Source: Maribacter sp. PR1 (GTDB lineage: Bacteria > Bacteroidota > Bacteroidia > Flavobacteriales > Flavobacteriaceae). Taken from it: a stretch of 64,000 nt of DNA. Positions 6,493-15,233 of the stretch are shown here, one piece after another (positions within the stretch are counted from its first letter, which is position 1; every line of letters starts with the position of its first letter). The notes beneath the pieces were generated by a model, which was not told the DNA's origin, did no database searches, and saw only the letters and a program-made list of their open reading frames with translations. The stretch spans positions 310,001 to 374,000 of the forward strand of contig NZ_JAQPCG010000004.1 of assembly GCF_028464145.1 (NCBI RefSeq). The letters are read 5' to 3'. The translations under genes and the position numbers were made by a program.

Positions 6493-8904
6493 TTAAATTT
6501 TTACTTGCACCGCCTTTTTAATAGCTCTAGAAGAAGCACCGGCCTTAATCTTATAAGTTCCAGACTCTAAAGTCCATTGCAAACTACTTTCGTTCCAATA
6601 ACGGAGGTTTTTGACGGGTACATGAACACGAAGCGTATCTGTTTCACCGGAAGATAACAAAACTGTTTTGGCGAATGCTTTCAATTCCTGTACTGGCCTG
6701 TCAATTTGAGTAGAATCCTTGGAAATATAGAACTGCACCACTTCTTTGCCGGAAACTTGCCCAGTGTTCATCACGGGAACTGTAATTTTAAGCGAATCAT
6801 TTTCATGGACCAATTCCATTTCACCATATTCGAAGTTGGTATAGGACATCCCATAACCAAAAGGATACGAAACATCCAGGTTTGCTTTATCAAAATGACG
6901 ATATCCGACATAAACACCTTCTTCGTATTCGGTGAAGTCCACATTTTCCTCCATTTTATCCTCAGGAATATCGTCCTTGCCAAATAACAAATCCGTCATC
7001 TTCATGGGCAAACCGTTCTGTGGAAAATTCACATTACTCGCGTGATCTTCAACCTCAACAGGAAATGTCACGGTTAATTTTCCACTTGGATTAACCTGTC
7101 CGCTTAAAATATCCGCAACGGCATTACCCCCTTCTTGTCCTCCTTGCCACGCCAGGACAATAGCGTCCGGTTGATCTTTCCAAGAAGCGGTTTCAAGGAC
7201 ACCTCCAATATTCAACACTACGATGACCTTTTTATTGGCTGCATGAAAGGCTTTGCAAGTGACCTGTAATATGTCCTTTTCTTTGTCTGAAAGTAAAAAA
7301 TCGTCTGTTGCCACTCTATCCCCGCCTTCGCCACTATTTCGCCCAATGGTAATGATGGCCAAATCACTTTCCGCGACAATATCCTGCATCATTGCAGCAT
7401 TATAGGTCATCTCTGTTGGAAGGTAAGGATTGAACATGGCGGACATCCCCTCAGGTTTTACAAAAGCTTCTGGATTGGCCGTTTTATGTTCATGGTAGGC
7501 GTCTTTTGCTTTTTGATTTATCGAAAAACCCGTGTTGGCAAGCCCTTCTTCCAGGGAAACCGTATAGGCTTCGTTTACATCGCCCGAACCTGTTCCTCCG
7601 GCAATAAAGTCGTAAGAATACACGCCGATTAGCGCTACGTTTTTACCTTTCTCCAAAGGAAGTGTTGCTTCATTCTTTAAAAGGACTATGCCCTCTGATG
7701 CCGATTTTCTGGTAATTTCGGCATGCGCTTTCAGATCAGGATTTTCACTGTACTTGTAACCCTTCATCTTCTGGCTTTTGAAAATCAAGGTCAATATTCT
7801 TTTTACGGAAGTATCCACGGCATCCATGTTCAATGTACCCTCGTCATGGCCTTTTGTTAGGGCATCCCATTGTTTTTTGGTGCCGGGTTCCAATAAATCG
7901 TTTCCTGCGTTCACCATGGCAACGGCATCGCTACCACCAAACCAATCGGACATGACAAGGCCTTCAAAGCCCCAATCATCTCGTAAAACATCCGTAAGCA
8001 AATGTTTGCTTTCAGCCGTATGGGTACCATTTACTTTATTATAAGAGGACATAATGGTCCAAGGTTGGGCATCTTCCACAATAATTTCAAACCCTTTCAG
8101 GTAAATTTCACGCATGGCACGGTCCGACACTCGGGTGTCGTTAAAGTTCCGGTTGGTTTCTTGGTTATTGGCCACAAAGTGTTTTACCGATGTCCCAATT
8201 CCGTTGGATTCGATACCGTTGACCATGGCTGCTCCAATTTTTCCTGTTACTAAAGGGTCTTCAGAGTAGTATTCAAAGTTTCTTCCGCAAAATGGGTGAC
8301 GGTGGATATTGGCCCCTGGTCCAAGAATTACATCAATTCCGTATTCCAAAGCTTCGTTACCCATGGCGTCCCCCACTTTGTATGCCAAATCTGTGTTCCA
8401 AGTAGATGCCAAAAGCGTGGCAATGGGGAAAGCGGTACAATAAAAAGTACGGTCAATTCCTTCTCGGGTCGGTTCAATACGAAGTCCTGCAGGGCCATCG
8501 GAAAGATTAAGCGCAGGCATTCCCAATCTAGGAGTGGCCACAATGGTTCCCACCACACCTGGAATTCCTTCTTCGGGATCTACCATGCCTATTCCAGATG
8601 CCATACCCGAACCTTTTAAAATATGTATTTTCTCCTCTAAAGTCATTTGGGAGAGTAGGTCCTCTACCCTATCAGCAATGGATACACGGTCATCTTCGTA
8701 GACATCCAAGACGCCATTTTCATTACGATCCAAAAAGGTGTAACCGTCTATCGTGAGCTTCGGTATTTCTTCCTTCTCGGTGTAATCATCTTCAAAATTT
8801 AGAAATTGTGAACTTACATACCACCATCCTAAAAGTCCGGAAACAATCAAGATGACTAGTATGACACCAAAGGTTTTTAGGGTAATTCGAAGTATTTTTC
8901 TCAT
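6493..8904 (-). CDS. Membrane-anchored glycoside hydrolase family 3 protein (beta-glucosidase-like)
   Basis: The 803-residue protein starts with an uncleaved-looking transmembrane anchor (residues about 5-30) and a short calcium-loop-like segment DRNENGVLDVYEDD (59-72). The GH3 (alpha/beta)8 domain follows (about 75-390), with the substrate motif K241-H242 and the predicted nucleophile D320 in VMSDW. The GH3 C-terminal domain (about 400-630) carries E526 in GRNSGEGGDR as a candidate acid/base, and a fibronectin III-like domain (about 690-795) closes the protein. GH3 enzymes remove terminal beta-linked sugars such as glucose or xylose from oligosaccharides; here this would happen on the periplasmic face. 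The divergent Nudix-type regulator and the two operators between them suggest induction by a sugar. The exact substrate cannot be read from the sequence. Confidence 0.92.
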   Translation of the reverse strand: MRKILRITLKTFGVILVILIVSGLLGWWYVSSQFLNFEDDYTEKEEIPKLTIDGYTFLDRNENGVLDVYEDDRVSIADRVEDLLSQMTLEEKIHILKGSGMASGIGMVDPEEGIPGVVGTIVATPRLGMPALNLSDGPAGLRIEPTREGIDRTFYCTAFPIATLLASTWNTDLAYKVGDAMGNEALEYGIDVILGPGANIHRHPFCGRNFEYYSEDPLVTGKIGAAMVNGIESNGIGTSVKHFVANNQETNRNFNDTRVSDRAMREIYLKGFEIIVEDAQPWTIMSSYNKVNGTHTAESKHLLTDVLRDDWGFEGLVMSDWFGGSDAVAMVNAGNDLLEPGTKKQWDALTKGHDEGTLNMDAVDTSVKRILTLIFKSQKMKGYKYSENPDLKAHAEITRKSASEGIVLLKNEATLPLEKGKNVALIGVYSYDFIAGGTGSGDVNEAYTVSLEEGLANTGFSINQKAKDAYHEHKTANPEAFVKPEGMSAMFNPYLPTEMTYNAAMMQDIVAESDLAIITIGRNSGEGGDRVATDDFLLSDKEKDILQVTCKAFHAANKKVIVVLNIGGVLETASWKDQPDAIVLAWQGGQEGGNAVADILSGQVNPSGKLTVTFPVEVEDHASNVNFPQNGLPMKMTDLLFGKDDIPEDKMEENVDFTEYEEGVYVGYRHFDKANLDVSYPFGYGMSYTNFEYGEMELVHENDSLKITVPVMNTGQVSGKEVVQFYISKDSTQIDRPVQELKAFAKTVLLSSGETDTLRVHVPVKNLRYWNESSLQWTLESGTYKIKAGASSRAIKKAVQVKI

Positions 8905-8916
8905 AACTTTTTAGTT

Positions 8917-8934
8917 TGTGACAATACGACACAA
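8917..8934. promoter_or_regulatory. Candidate operator 1 in the GH3/regulator divergent spacer
   Basis: TGTGACAATACGACACAA is an interrupted palindrome, extendable to TTTGTG (8915-8920) and CACAAA (8930-8935). It is 14/18 identical to the site at 8953-8970. It overlaps the predicted -7 box of the GH3 promoter. Confidence 0.65.
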
Positions 8935-8939
8935 ATTTA
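8932..8939 (-). promoter_or_regulatory. Predicted -7 box of the GH3 gene promoter
   Basis: The minus strand reads TAAATTTG, an exact match to the Bacteroidota TAnnTTTG element. A TTTG (plus-strand CAAA at 8958-8961) lies 18 bases upstream, close to the usual -33 spacing. The start codon follows after about 27 bases. Confidence 0.65.
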
Positions 8940-8952
8940 GAAAAGATTTCCA

Positions 8953-8970
8953 TGTGGCAAAATGCCACAA
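8953..8970. promoter_or_regulatory. Candidate operator 2 in the GH3/regulator divergent spacer
   Basis: TGTGGCAAAATGCCACAA contains perfect 7-base arms (8953-8959 and 8963-8969). It matches operator 1 at 14 of 18 positions; the centres are 36 bases apart. It covers the -33 position of the GH3 promoter and lies just upstream of the regulator's -7 box. Confidence 0.7.
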
Positions 8971-8975
8971 TTCAT

Positions 8976-8983
8976 TATTTTTG
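8976..8983 (+). promoter_or_regulatory. Predicted -7 box of the Nudix-type regulator gene
   Basis: TATTTTTG matches TAnnTTTG exactly. If it is used, transcription begins near 8988-8992. That would exclude the ATG at 8952 and imply a leaderless or near-leaderless mRNA starting at the GTG at 8988. No clear TTTG is present at -33, as expected if operator 2 occupies that stretch. Confidence 0.5.
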
Positions 8984-8987
8984 CAAC

Positions 8988-9701
8988 GTGGACTTTCAGG
9001 AATTTATAACGCAAGGCGAAAAAAAGTATCTTCCCAATCTTTCGGTGGATATGGTAATCATCGGTTTTCATGAAGATAAACTCAAGTGCCTTTTGCTTCA
9101 AATTAATGAGAAATGGTTGTTACCTGGCGGTTATATTCTTCGAACAGAATCTATTGAGAGTGCCACCGTGCGTATTTTAAGGGAACGTACCGGACTGCCG
9201 GACCCTCATTTTAAGTTTCTATCGGTTTTCGGAGGTCCCGACCGCAAGTTTACAAAGGAATGGCAGCATTTTTTAAAGAGTCATAACCTTCCTTTTAAGG
9301 AAGATTCTTGGATAAATGACCGTTTTGTGACCTTAGCGCATTACTCCTTGGTAGATTTTGAAAAGACCAATCCCGTTGTGGGCAATTTAGATGAAGCTTT
9401 TGCCTGGTTTAATTTGGATGAACTACCCAACATGTGGATGGATCACAAGGAGATTGTACTTGCTGCCAAAGAACGACTCAAGAATGATATCCAAAAGGAG
9501 CAGGTGACCTATAATTTACTCCCAACAGAATTTACCATGCCGCAACTGCATCAATTGCATCAGACTATTTTGGATGAGAACTTGGACAGAAGCCGCTTCC
9601 AGAAAAAAATGCTTGCATCCGGAGCTTTTGAACGCTTACAGAAACTTAAAAAAGATTCACCTGGTCGAAATCCCTATAAATATCGGGTAAAAAAATCTTA
9701 G
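8988..9701 (+). CDS. NrtR/AraR-like transcriptional regulator: degenerate Nudix domain plus winged helix
   Basis: A Nudix domain (residues about 20-140) is followed by a C-terminal winged-helix DNA-binding part (about 150-225; LPTEFTMPQLHQLHQ begins it). The Nudix box is damaged. G48, E54, R62, E66 and G69 are present, but the two other catalytic positions of REUxEExGU are I63 and R67. This points to a sugar- or nucleotide-sensing repressor rather than a hydrolase, as in NrtR/AraR-type regulators of Bacteroidota. It is divergent from the GH3 gene, and the shared spacer holds twin operators, so it probably represses both genes. The GTG at 8988 fits the usual N-terminus; an in-frame ATG at 8952 would add 12 residues but overlaps an operator. 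Confidence 0.85.
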   Translation: MDFQEFITQGEKKYLPNLSVDMVIIGFHEDKLKCLLLQINEKWLLPGGYILRTESIESATVRILRERTGLPDPHFKFLSVFGGPDRKFTKEWQHFLKSHNLPFKEDSWINDRFVTLAHYSLVDFEKTNPVVGNLDEAFAWFNLDELPNMWMDHKEIVLAAKERLKNDIQKEQVTYNLLPTEFTMPQLHQLHQTILDENLDRSRFQKKMLASGAFERLQKLKKDSPGRNPYKYRVKKS

Positions 9702-9717
9702 GATCACAGCCCTAATT

Positions 9718-11772
9718 TTAAAGTAATCCTTCCTTCTTTAAGTTGGTTCGCAGTTTTTCTTGATTATCCCAAAATCGGTCTTTAATTCTTTGGATGGTCT
9801 CTTCATATTCCGGATGCTTCTGTAGAGGCTTAATAAGTGGGTCCTTCTCTAAGAATAGTAAAATCCAATATTGAAAATGATCTTGCAATGCGAAAGCCTT
9901 GAGTTGCTCTATACCTGCATTGATTTTTCCCTCATATGCATACCTAAGTGCCATACTGGCGCTCTTGTACAAGGATTCGTCATTTTCGCAATATTCGGAA
10001 TATACTCTGAAAAAATGGGCTGCTTGTTCTTTCAGGCCCATCTTCTCATAGACCAAAGCTATTTTCGCGTCTTCCTGAGGGTAAATATTCAGTCCTCGCT
10101 TATCCCTAATTTCCGTGAATCTCTTATAATAAATATAAGCACCATCATAATCTTCTTGAAAGTAATGTAGCTTGGCAACTTCTTGTAAAATATCCAAACG
10201 CGTGCTATCCTTTTCTAGTTCTTTGATCAACGCCGTTTTGGCTTGCTCCATATCCCCATTCTCCGCATATTCTATATAGGTCTTTAAATAAGGTGCATAG
10301 GCGTTCGTTGGATCATATTCTAGCGACTTATTAATATATTCCAAAGCCTCGTTGATAAAGCCTGTCTGTGCAAGCGCATTACTTAAGGTTAAATAAATAT
10401 ATCCTTTGCCCACGGAGTCGTTGGCAGAAATATTCAATTGAACACCCATTAGTGCATACTTCAGATATTTTGCGGTATCCGGAATATAACTGTTGTATAA
10501 TAGGGAAAGGACCTGAACAACATCAGCTGAATTAGGATTATATTCCAAAGCCTTCTCCAAATGTGGCAAAGCCAATCGGTATTCCTCCGTGTGCATATAA
10601 TACAATGCCCTGGAAATCAGACTTACGTCATTTTTGGAATCATATAGCAAGGCCTTATCAGAATAATTATTTATAAGATTTGTGTACTGTTTTTGCCGCT
10701 GGTGTATATCAAGGTGATAGTATGATATGGCTAGATTAGCATATGCCAACGCAAATTGTGGGTCATATTCTACTGCCTTTTCAAATAGGGGAATGGCTTC
10801 TTCCAAGCCTTCCTTGGTATTCCTGTAATATGGGTCAAGTGCCTTAAGGTAATAATCATAGGCCAAGAGATTTTCAGTTGGTTTTTTTTCAATTTGCTCC
10901 AACTCAGATGGTGTCACTAGTGCCTGAATGGCATTGGCTATTTTCTTAGCTACGTCGTTTTGTAAAGCAAAGATATCTACTACTTCCTGGTTGTATTGTT
11001 CCACCCAAATGGGCGTGTCCGTTGATGCCTCTATCAATTGTATATTGAGCAAAACCTGATTGCCCACACGTTGGCCACTACCTTCTACCAAGTAACTTAC
11101 ATTGAGTTCTTCGGCTATCTCGGGAATACCCTTATCTGTTTTTCTGTACTTCTCCACAGATGTTCTACTTATGACCCGCATGTCTTCTATTTTCTGGAGA
11201 TTATATAGCGCCGCCTCCATAAGACCATTTACAAAATAAAGATTGGTGGAATCGCTGCTTTCATTTTTAAAAGGTAACACGGCAATGGACTTTTCAATTT
11301 TAGGTTCATTTATCTCATCCTTTTTATTGAACAGCACGGCGGCAACCAATATCAGTGCTAAGGACATTGTAGCAATAAGTGGCCAACGGTATCGCTCAAA
11401 AAAGTTGGTTCGGACCTTTTCCGTTTCCACCACCATATCTTTTCCAACCTCCCCAGGGGGATATCCGTACTGTTCCCGAAAACATTTGATGAAGTAGGAG
11501 GTGCTTCCAAAACCTACTTGATACGAAATTTCGGAAACCGTTGAAGACCCTTCCTTTAGTTGGGCCATCGCTTCTTTAAGTCGTACTTGACGAATGAATT
11601 GGCTTGCGGAAAGTTTTGTCTGTTTCTTGATTTTCCGGAGCAAGTTGGACCGGCTCATATGCATGGCATCTGCCAATTCGGACACCCCAAATTGCTCGTT
11701 GCCCAATTGCTGCAGAATCAGGGCTTCCGCTTGTTCAATAAAGGATGCTGTGTTGGTCGATGAGTTTGACAT
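9718..11772 (-). CDS. AraC-type regulator with transmembrane helix, TolB-like domain and TPR repeats
   Basis: The 684-residue protein has an unusual order. An AraC HTH domain comes first (about 14-108, with VSEISYQVGFGSTSYFIKCF as its second helix-turn-helix). A transmembrane helix follows (about 129-148), then a TolB-N-like segment starting SIAVLPFKNESSD (162 onward), and at least seven TPR units from about 300 to 620. DNA-binding is therefore cytoplasmic and the sensor portion periplasmic, a one-component membrane-tethered regulator. The gene is divergent from the ankyrin lipoprotein gene, and the spacer carries a 20-base tandem direct repeat. It probably controls the same-strand run of genes from 12.0 to 17.8 kb, by inference from position. 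It converges with the Nudix regulator gene, 16 bases apart. Confidence 0.9.
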   Translation of the reverse strand: MSNSSTNTASFIEQAEALILQQLGNEQFGVSELADAMHMSRSNLLRKIKKQTKLSASQFIRQVRLKEAMAQLKEGSSTVSEISYQVGFGSTSYFIKCFREQYGYPPGEVGKDMVVETEKVRTNFFERYRWPLIATMSLALILVAAVLFNKKDEINEPKIEKSIAVLPFKNESSDSTNLYFVNGLMEAALYNLQKIEDMRVISRTSVEKYRKTDKGIPEIAEELNVSYLVEGSGQRVGNQVLLNIQLIEASTDTPIWVEQYNQEVVDIFALQNDVAKKIANAIQALVTPSELEQIEKKPTENLLAYDYYLKALDPYYRNTKEGLEEAIPLFEKAVEYDPQFALAYANLAISYYHLDIHQRQKQYTNLINNYSDKALLYDSKNDVSLISRALYYMHTEEYRLALPHLEKALEYNPNSADVVQVLSLLYNSYIPDTAKYLKYALMGVQLNISANDSVGKGYIYLTLSNALAQTGFINEALEYINKSLEYDPTNAYAPYLKTYIEYAENGDMEQAKTALIKELEKDSTRLDILQEVAKLHYFQEDYDGAYIYYKRFTEIRDKRGLNIYPQEDAKIALVYEKMGLKEQAAHFFRVYSEYCENDESLYKSASMALRYAYEGKINAGIEQLKAFALQDHFQYWILLFLEKDPLIKPLQKHPEYEETIQRIKDRFWDNQEKLRTNLKKEGLL

Positions 11773-12083
11773 GCTATTTTTTACTGCCTCTAAATTAGGG
11801 AAAATCTAAAGAATTACACCGTATCCCATAGGTCTCCTATTTAACGGAAAAATCATCTTTTGCGCCATAATTTATATCCCTGCGCCATAATTTTTATGCC
11901 CTCCCGAAACTTGATATAGTTCTCCGCATAGGTTTTAACCCTTGCCTCAGCACTTACCCCACCTTTGTAGTATCAAAAAACAAGTATCAATAATTAAAAA
12001 CTTAAATCATGAAAACAAAAATTCAAGAACACCTATTAAAACTAAATAACAAAGTCATGAGAAAAACATTTAAAATCAATTCC
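11773..12083. other. Divergent promoter region between the AraC-TPR and ankyrin genes
   Basis: This 311-base spacer contains the tandem 20-base repeat at 11861-11900 and a near -7 box CACCTTTG at 11960-11967 (7/8 match to TAnnTTTG) for the rightward gene. An in-frame ATG at 12009 could add 25 residues to the ankyrin protein. Confidence 0.55.
11861..11900. promoter_or_regulatory. Tandem 20-base direct repeat, candidate AraC-type operator
   Basis: The first unit (11861-11880) begins TGCGCCATAATTT and the second (11881-11900) repeats it, with 18 of 20 positions identical. A 20-base period (about two helical turns) is typical of tandem AraC-family half-sites. It lies about 90 bases upstream of the divergent AraC-TPR start and about 60 bases upstream of the rightward -7 box. 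Confidence 0.6.
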
Positions 12084-12659
12084 ATGAAATCATTAGTAAA
12101 TGTATCACTATCACTTCTTTTACTTACCACTGCATGTGGCCAGGTAGATACTAAGACAAAAGTACCGGCGAAGAGCAGCTCAGAAGTAAAATCCGTGGTT
12201 GATGCACCTTCAATGGACATCCAAGCGGCAATTTTATCAGACAATATTGAAGCCGTCAAACAACATATCGAAGCGGGTACTGACCTTAATAAGAAAGATG
12301 CTATGAGTGGTTCCACACCTTTGATTACTGCGGCAAGCTTCGGCAAAATTAAAATTGCCCAAGAACTTATCGATGCCGGGGTGGATTTATCTGCTAAAAA
12401 TAATGATGGTGCAACAGCTTTGCATACCGCTGCATTCTTTGGTAGGGTTGAAATCGTTCAACTGCTTATTGACGCCAAGGTTGATAAATCTACCCAAAAC
12501 AATTTTGGCGCGACTGCTAGGGAATCCGTAATGGGACCTTTTGAAGACATGAAGCCAATCTATGAAATGCTTAAGCAACAATTAGAACCTCTTGGGTTGC
12601 AACTTGATTTGGCAGAAATCGAAAAGTCAAGGCCGGTCATTGCCATGATGTTGCAGTAA
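12084..12659 (+). CDS. Ankyrin repeat lipoprotein
   Basis: Starting at the ATG at 12084, the protein begins with a lipoprotein signal (MKSLVNVSLSLLLLTTACGQ, Cys18), so this start is preferred over upstream ATGs at 12009 and 12057. About three ankyrin repeats follow, recognised by units such as GSTPLITAASFGKIKIAQEL and GATALHTAAFFGRVEIVQLL, then a short helical C-terminus. The protein would be a periplasmic, membrane-anchored protein-interaction module. Small ankyrin proteins of this kind are often partners or protectors of a neighbouring enzyme, but no partner is evident beyond the adjacent acyltransferase gene 22 bases downstream. The specific function is unknown. Confidence 0.85.
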   Translation: MKSLVNVSLSLLLLTTACGQVDTKTKVPAKSSSEVKSVVDAPSMDIQAAILSDNIEAVKQHIEAGTDLNKKDAMSGSTPLITAASFGKIKIAQELIDAGVDLSAKNNDGATALHTAAFFGRVEIVQLLIDAKVDKSTQNNFGATARESVMGPFEDMKPIYEMLKQQLEPLGLQLDLAEIEKSRPVIAMMLQ

Positions 12660-12681
12660 TCACCTATAATAATATACTCCC

Positions 12682-13782
12682 ATGGAAACACAAAGAAGAC
12701 ACGATATTGATTGGCTCAGGGTTATTGCCATTGGCTTGCTACTCATCTACCATATTGCTATAATTTTTCAGCCATGGGCTATGTTCATTGGTTTTATCAG
12801 AAGCGATGAACTTTTAGAGGGGTTATGGAAACCCATGACCATGTTGAATGTATGGAGAATTCCACTATTGTTCTATGTATCCGGTATGGGACTTTATTTT
12901 GCCATGCGCAAGCGCAACTGGAAGCAATTGCTTATGGAACGTACCAAACGAATTCTTTTGCCCTTTGTCTTTGGTTTTGTAGCTATAACCACACTGCATA
13001 TGTTTATCTTTCAGAAGTATTACAACCTACCCTTAGGCTATTATCCACATGCAGGACATTTATGGTTCCTTGGGAATATTTTTGCATATGTAGTGCTATT
13101 AATGCCATTATTTTTCTATTTAAAAAAGAATGAGCACGGAAGGTTTAAAAAAGGGTTGTCTTTTATTATGAGCTATGGTGCAGGACCATTACTAATTTCT
13201 ATATTTTTTATCCTAGAAGCGCTAGTAGTAAAACCTCAGCCCTTTGCCATGTACGCACAGACGTGGCATGGCTTTTTTCTTGGTCTTCTTGCTTTTTTAT
13301 TCGGTTTTCTTTTTGTGTACAGTGGTAAAACCTTCTGGCAAACCGTCTTAAAGTGGCGATGGTTGTATATTGGGGTAGCCGCTATTTTGTATGGTATTAG
13401 ATACTTAGAGTTTGCCACGGAGGCACCTGGTTACCTAATGGCCATAGAATCTAATTGTTGGATTTTCGGAGTTTTTGGATTGGGTTACAAATATTTGAAC
13501 CGGCCAAGCAAGATTCTAAGCTATTTAAGCCAAGCGGCGTATCCTGTTTACATTATTCACATGTTTGTTTTGTATGCCGGAGCTATGCTTATTTTGCCAA
13601 TGGCGATACCCGTTTTCCTAAAATTTATTGCTATTACGGCGTTTACGGTTATAATGAGCTATCTTATATACGAATTCATACTTCGAAGAATTGCTTTCTT
13701 AAGGCCTTTGTTTGGATTGAAATGGACATCAAAAAAATTCGAAAATTCAAAACTTCACTCCCCCGATATAAAGTTAGAATAG
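12682..13782 (+). CDS. Acyltransferase 3 family integral membrane protein
   Basis: A 366-residue protein with about ten transmembrane helices. It opens with RRHDIDWLRVIAIGLLLIYH, the acyltransferase-3 signature in which the histidine at the end of helix 1 is catalytic in the family. The usual R-x10-H region (FYVSGMGLYFAMRKRNWKQL then RTKRILLPFVFG) follows. Members transfer acyl groups, commonly acetyl or succinyl, from the cytoplasm onto extracytoplasmic carbohydrates. The acceptor here is unknown. It follows the ankyrin lipoprotein gene by 22 bases and precedes a DUF6090 gene by 56, so it probably belongs to the same transcript. Confidence 0.85.
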   Translation: METQRRHDIDWLRVIAIGLLLIYHIAIIFQPWAMFIGFIRSDELLEGLWKPMTMLNVWRIPLLFYVSGMGLYFAMRKRNWKQLLMERTKRILLPFVFGFVAITTLHMFIFQKYYNLPLGYYPHAGHLWFLGNIFAYVVLLMPLFFYLKKNEHGRFKKGLSFIMSYGAGPLLISIFFILEALVVKPQPFAMYAQTWHGFFLGLLAFLFGFLFVYSGKTFWQTVLKWRWLYIGVAAILYGIRYLEFATEAPGYLMAIESNCWIFGVFGLGYKYLNRPSKILSYLSQAAYPVYIIHMFVLYAGAMLILPMAIPVFLKFIAITAFTVIMSYLIYEFILRRIAFLRPLFGLKWTSKKFENSKLHSPDIKLE

Positions 13783-13838
13783 TATGATAAGACGGAAATA
13801 CTGAATAAGAGAATAACTCTTGAAATCCATAAATTAAT

Positions 13839-14603
13839 ATGAAAATCTTTCGAAAAATACGGTTTGAACTATTGGGTGAAAATAAGACTAGACATTATGC
13901 ACTATATGCCATAGGAGAAATAGTGCTGGTTGTCATCGGAATATTAATTGCTTTACAAATTGACAATTGGAACCAGTCCAGAAAAGATGACAATGCCCTA
14001 AAAGAATATTTAGTAAAAATCAAGTCCCACACTTCGGAAGATCTTCGGCAACTAGAGGAGATAACGCAGGGCAGGGCACAAATAGCCGATTTATGCAAAA
14101 AGGCCCGTACAAGTATCTTGGATAAGACAGAAGATGAGAATCTCCATATCTTTAAGTTCAGTGGACTTGCCTTTGCGGATTTCTATTTTAAACCGAATAC
14201 AGGCGGATATGAAGCTCTGAAAAATTCCGAATATTTTGGAAAGATTAATAATACCCCGTTGGATTCGCTATTGACCAAATACCATAGTTTAGTAGAAGTC
14301 ATTGCCGAAAACGAGAAAAGTTATAACGATTATATGGTGAATCAAGAGGCCTATCTTTCTACCCAGTTCGATCTTTCGCTAGTTTTAGCGTCCGCTGTTA
14401 TGACACAAGATGCCTTAAGCATGAGGGCAACGCCAAAATCCGAGTACGATGAGGCCTTTAAGCAATATACGGCGTCCGCTCCTTACCGAAATGTTATTAG
14501 TTTGGCGGCCTTTCAATTTGATGAAATGATCAATCAGTATAATCAACTAGGAGCTATTGGACAAAGCGTTAGCAAAGAAATAGATGCAATTACTAATGAT
14601 TAA
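13839..14603 (+). CDS. DUF6090 family membrane protein, copy 4 (dispersed)
   Basis: A 254-residue protein with the family N-terminus in a more divergent form (MKIFRKIRFELLGENKTRHY) and the same transmembrane segment ending IGILIALQIDNWNQ. Unlike the three copies at 2.6-5.1 kb, its 5' DNA is not close to theirs, and no 31-base hairpin repeat follows it. It is part of the same-strand run 12.0-17.8 kb, so this family appears in two different gene contexts in the window. The soluble part (about 45-254) is helical. The function is unknown. Confidence 0.85.
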   Translation: MKIFRKIRFELLGENKTRHYALYAIGEIVLVVIGILIALQIDNWNQSRKDDNALKEYLVKIKSHTSEDLRQLEEITQGRAQIADLCKKARTSILDKTEDENLHIFKFSGLAFADFYFKPNTGGYEALKNSEYFGKINNTPLDSLLTKYHSLVEVIAENEKSYNDYMVNQEAYLSTQFDLSLVLASAVMTQDALSMRATPKSEYDEAFKQYTASAPYRNVISLAAFQFDEMINQYNQLGAIGQSVSKEIDAITND

Positions 14604-14642
14604 ATTTAAAAGACTTATTGACCAAACTCTAGCAATGAAAAA

Positions 14643-15233
14643 ATGACCAATAAAAAACCAAAACAAATAACCAAATTCTTTCAGAAAAATATTTCTGGTA
14701 AAAAAGTAGTATCACTTTTCATAATTACCAATGTAGTATATGTATTCATGCTTACTGTTACTATTCCCAAAACAATGGAATTTTCAAATGGAATGAAATT
14801 GCTTGATATGCTACCAATGGGATATGACTTCAATTATGTCGACCAACTATGCAACACACTCGGAGAAATTGGACGTAGGACTTATTTAAGCAATCAAATA
14901 CCTGTGGATATGGTTTATCCACTTTTATTTGGAATAAGTTATTGCTTAGTACTTGCCTATTTTCTTAACAAACTCGACAAACTAAAAACGGTGTTGGCAT
15001 ATCTCTGTCTTTTGCCTTTATTAGCCGGAGCGATGGATTACGCCGAAAATATAGGAATCATTGCTATACTCAACAGCTATCCCGAAATAGACCATAGTAC
15101 TGTAACAATAACGAGTAGTTTCAGTCTTCTTAAGAGTACGATCACGACACTCTATTTCGTGATTTTAATAATATCGCTGGTAGCACTAGGAATTAGAACT
15201 CTGAGAATAGGTAAAAGTACCAGGTCTAGTTAA
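14643..15233 (+). CDS. Uncharacterised membrane protein with four predicted helices
   Basis: The 196-residue protein has a basic cytoplasmic start, a first hydrophobic helix at about 20-40, a soluble loop of about 55 residues (containing YDFNYVDQLCNTLGEIGRRT), and three further helices at about 97-115, 118-140 and 165-185. I recognise no family motif. It is 39 bases after the DUF6090 gene, and its TAA stop overlaps the ATG of a tiny open frame (TAATG). It is probably an inner-membrane protein of the same transcript. Confidence 0.75.
   Translation: MTNKKPKQITKFFQKNISGKKVVSLFIITNVVYVFMLTVTIPKTMEFSNGMKLLDMLPMGYDFNYVDQLCNTLGEIGRRTYLSNQIPVDMVYPLLFGISYCLVLAYFLNKLDKLKTVLAYLCLLPLLAGAMDYAENIGIIAILNSYPEIDHSTVTITSSFSLLKSTITTLYFVILIISLVALGIRTLRIGKSTRSS

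Noticed and set aside
6706-8619. Plus-strand open frames opposite the GH3 gene
   Set aside because: They are antisense shadows of a well-supported GH3 gene and show no protein features.
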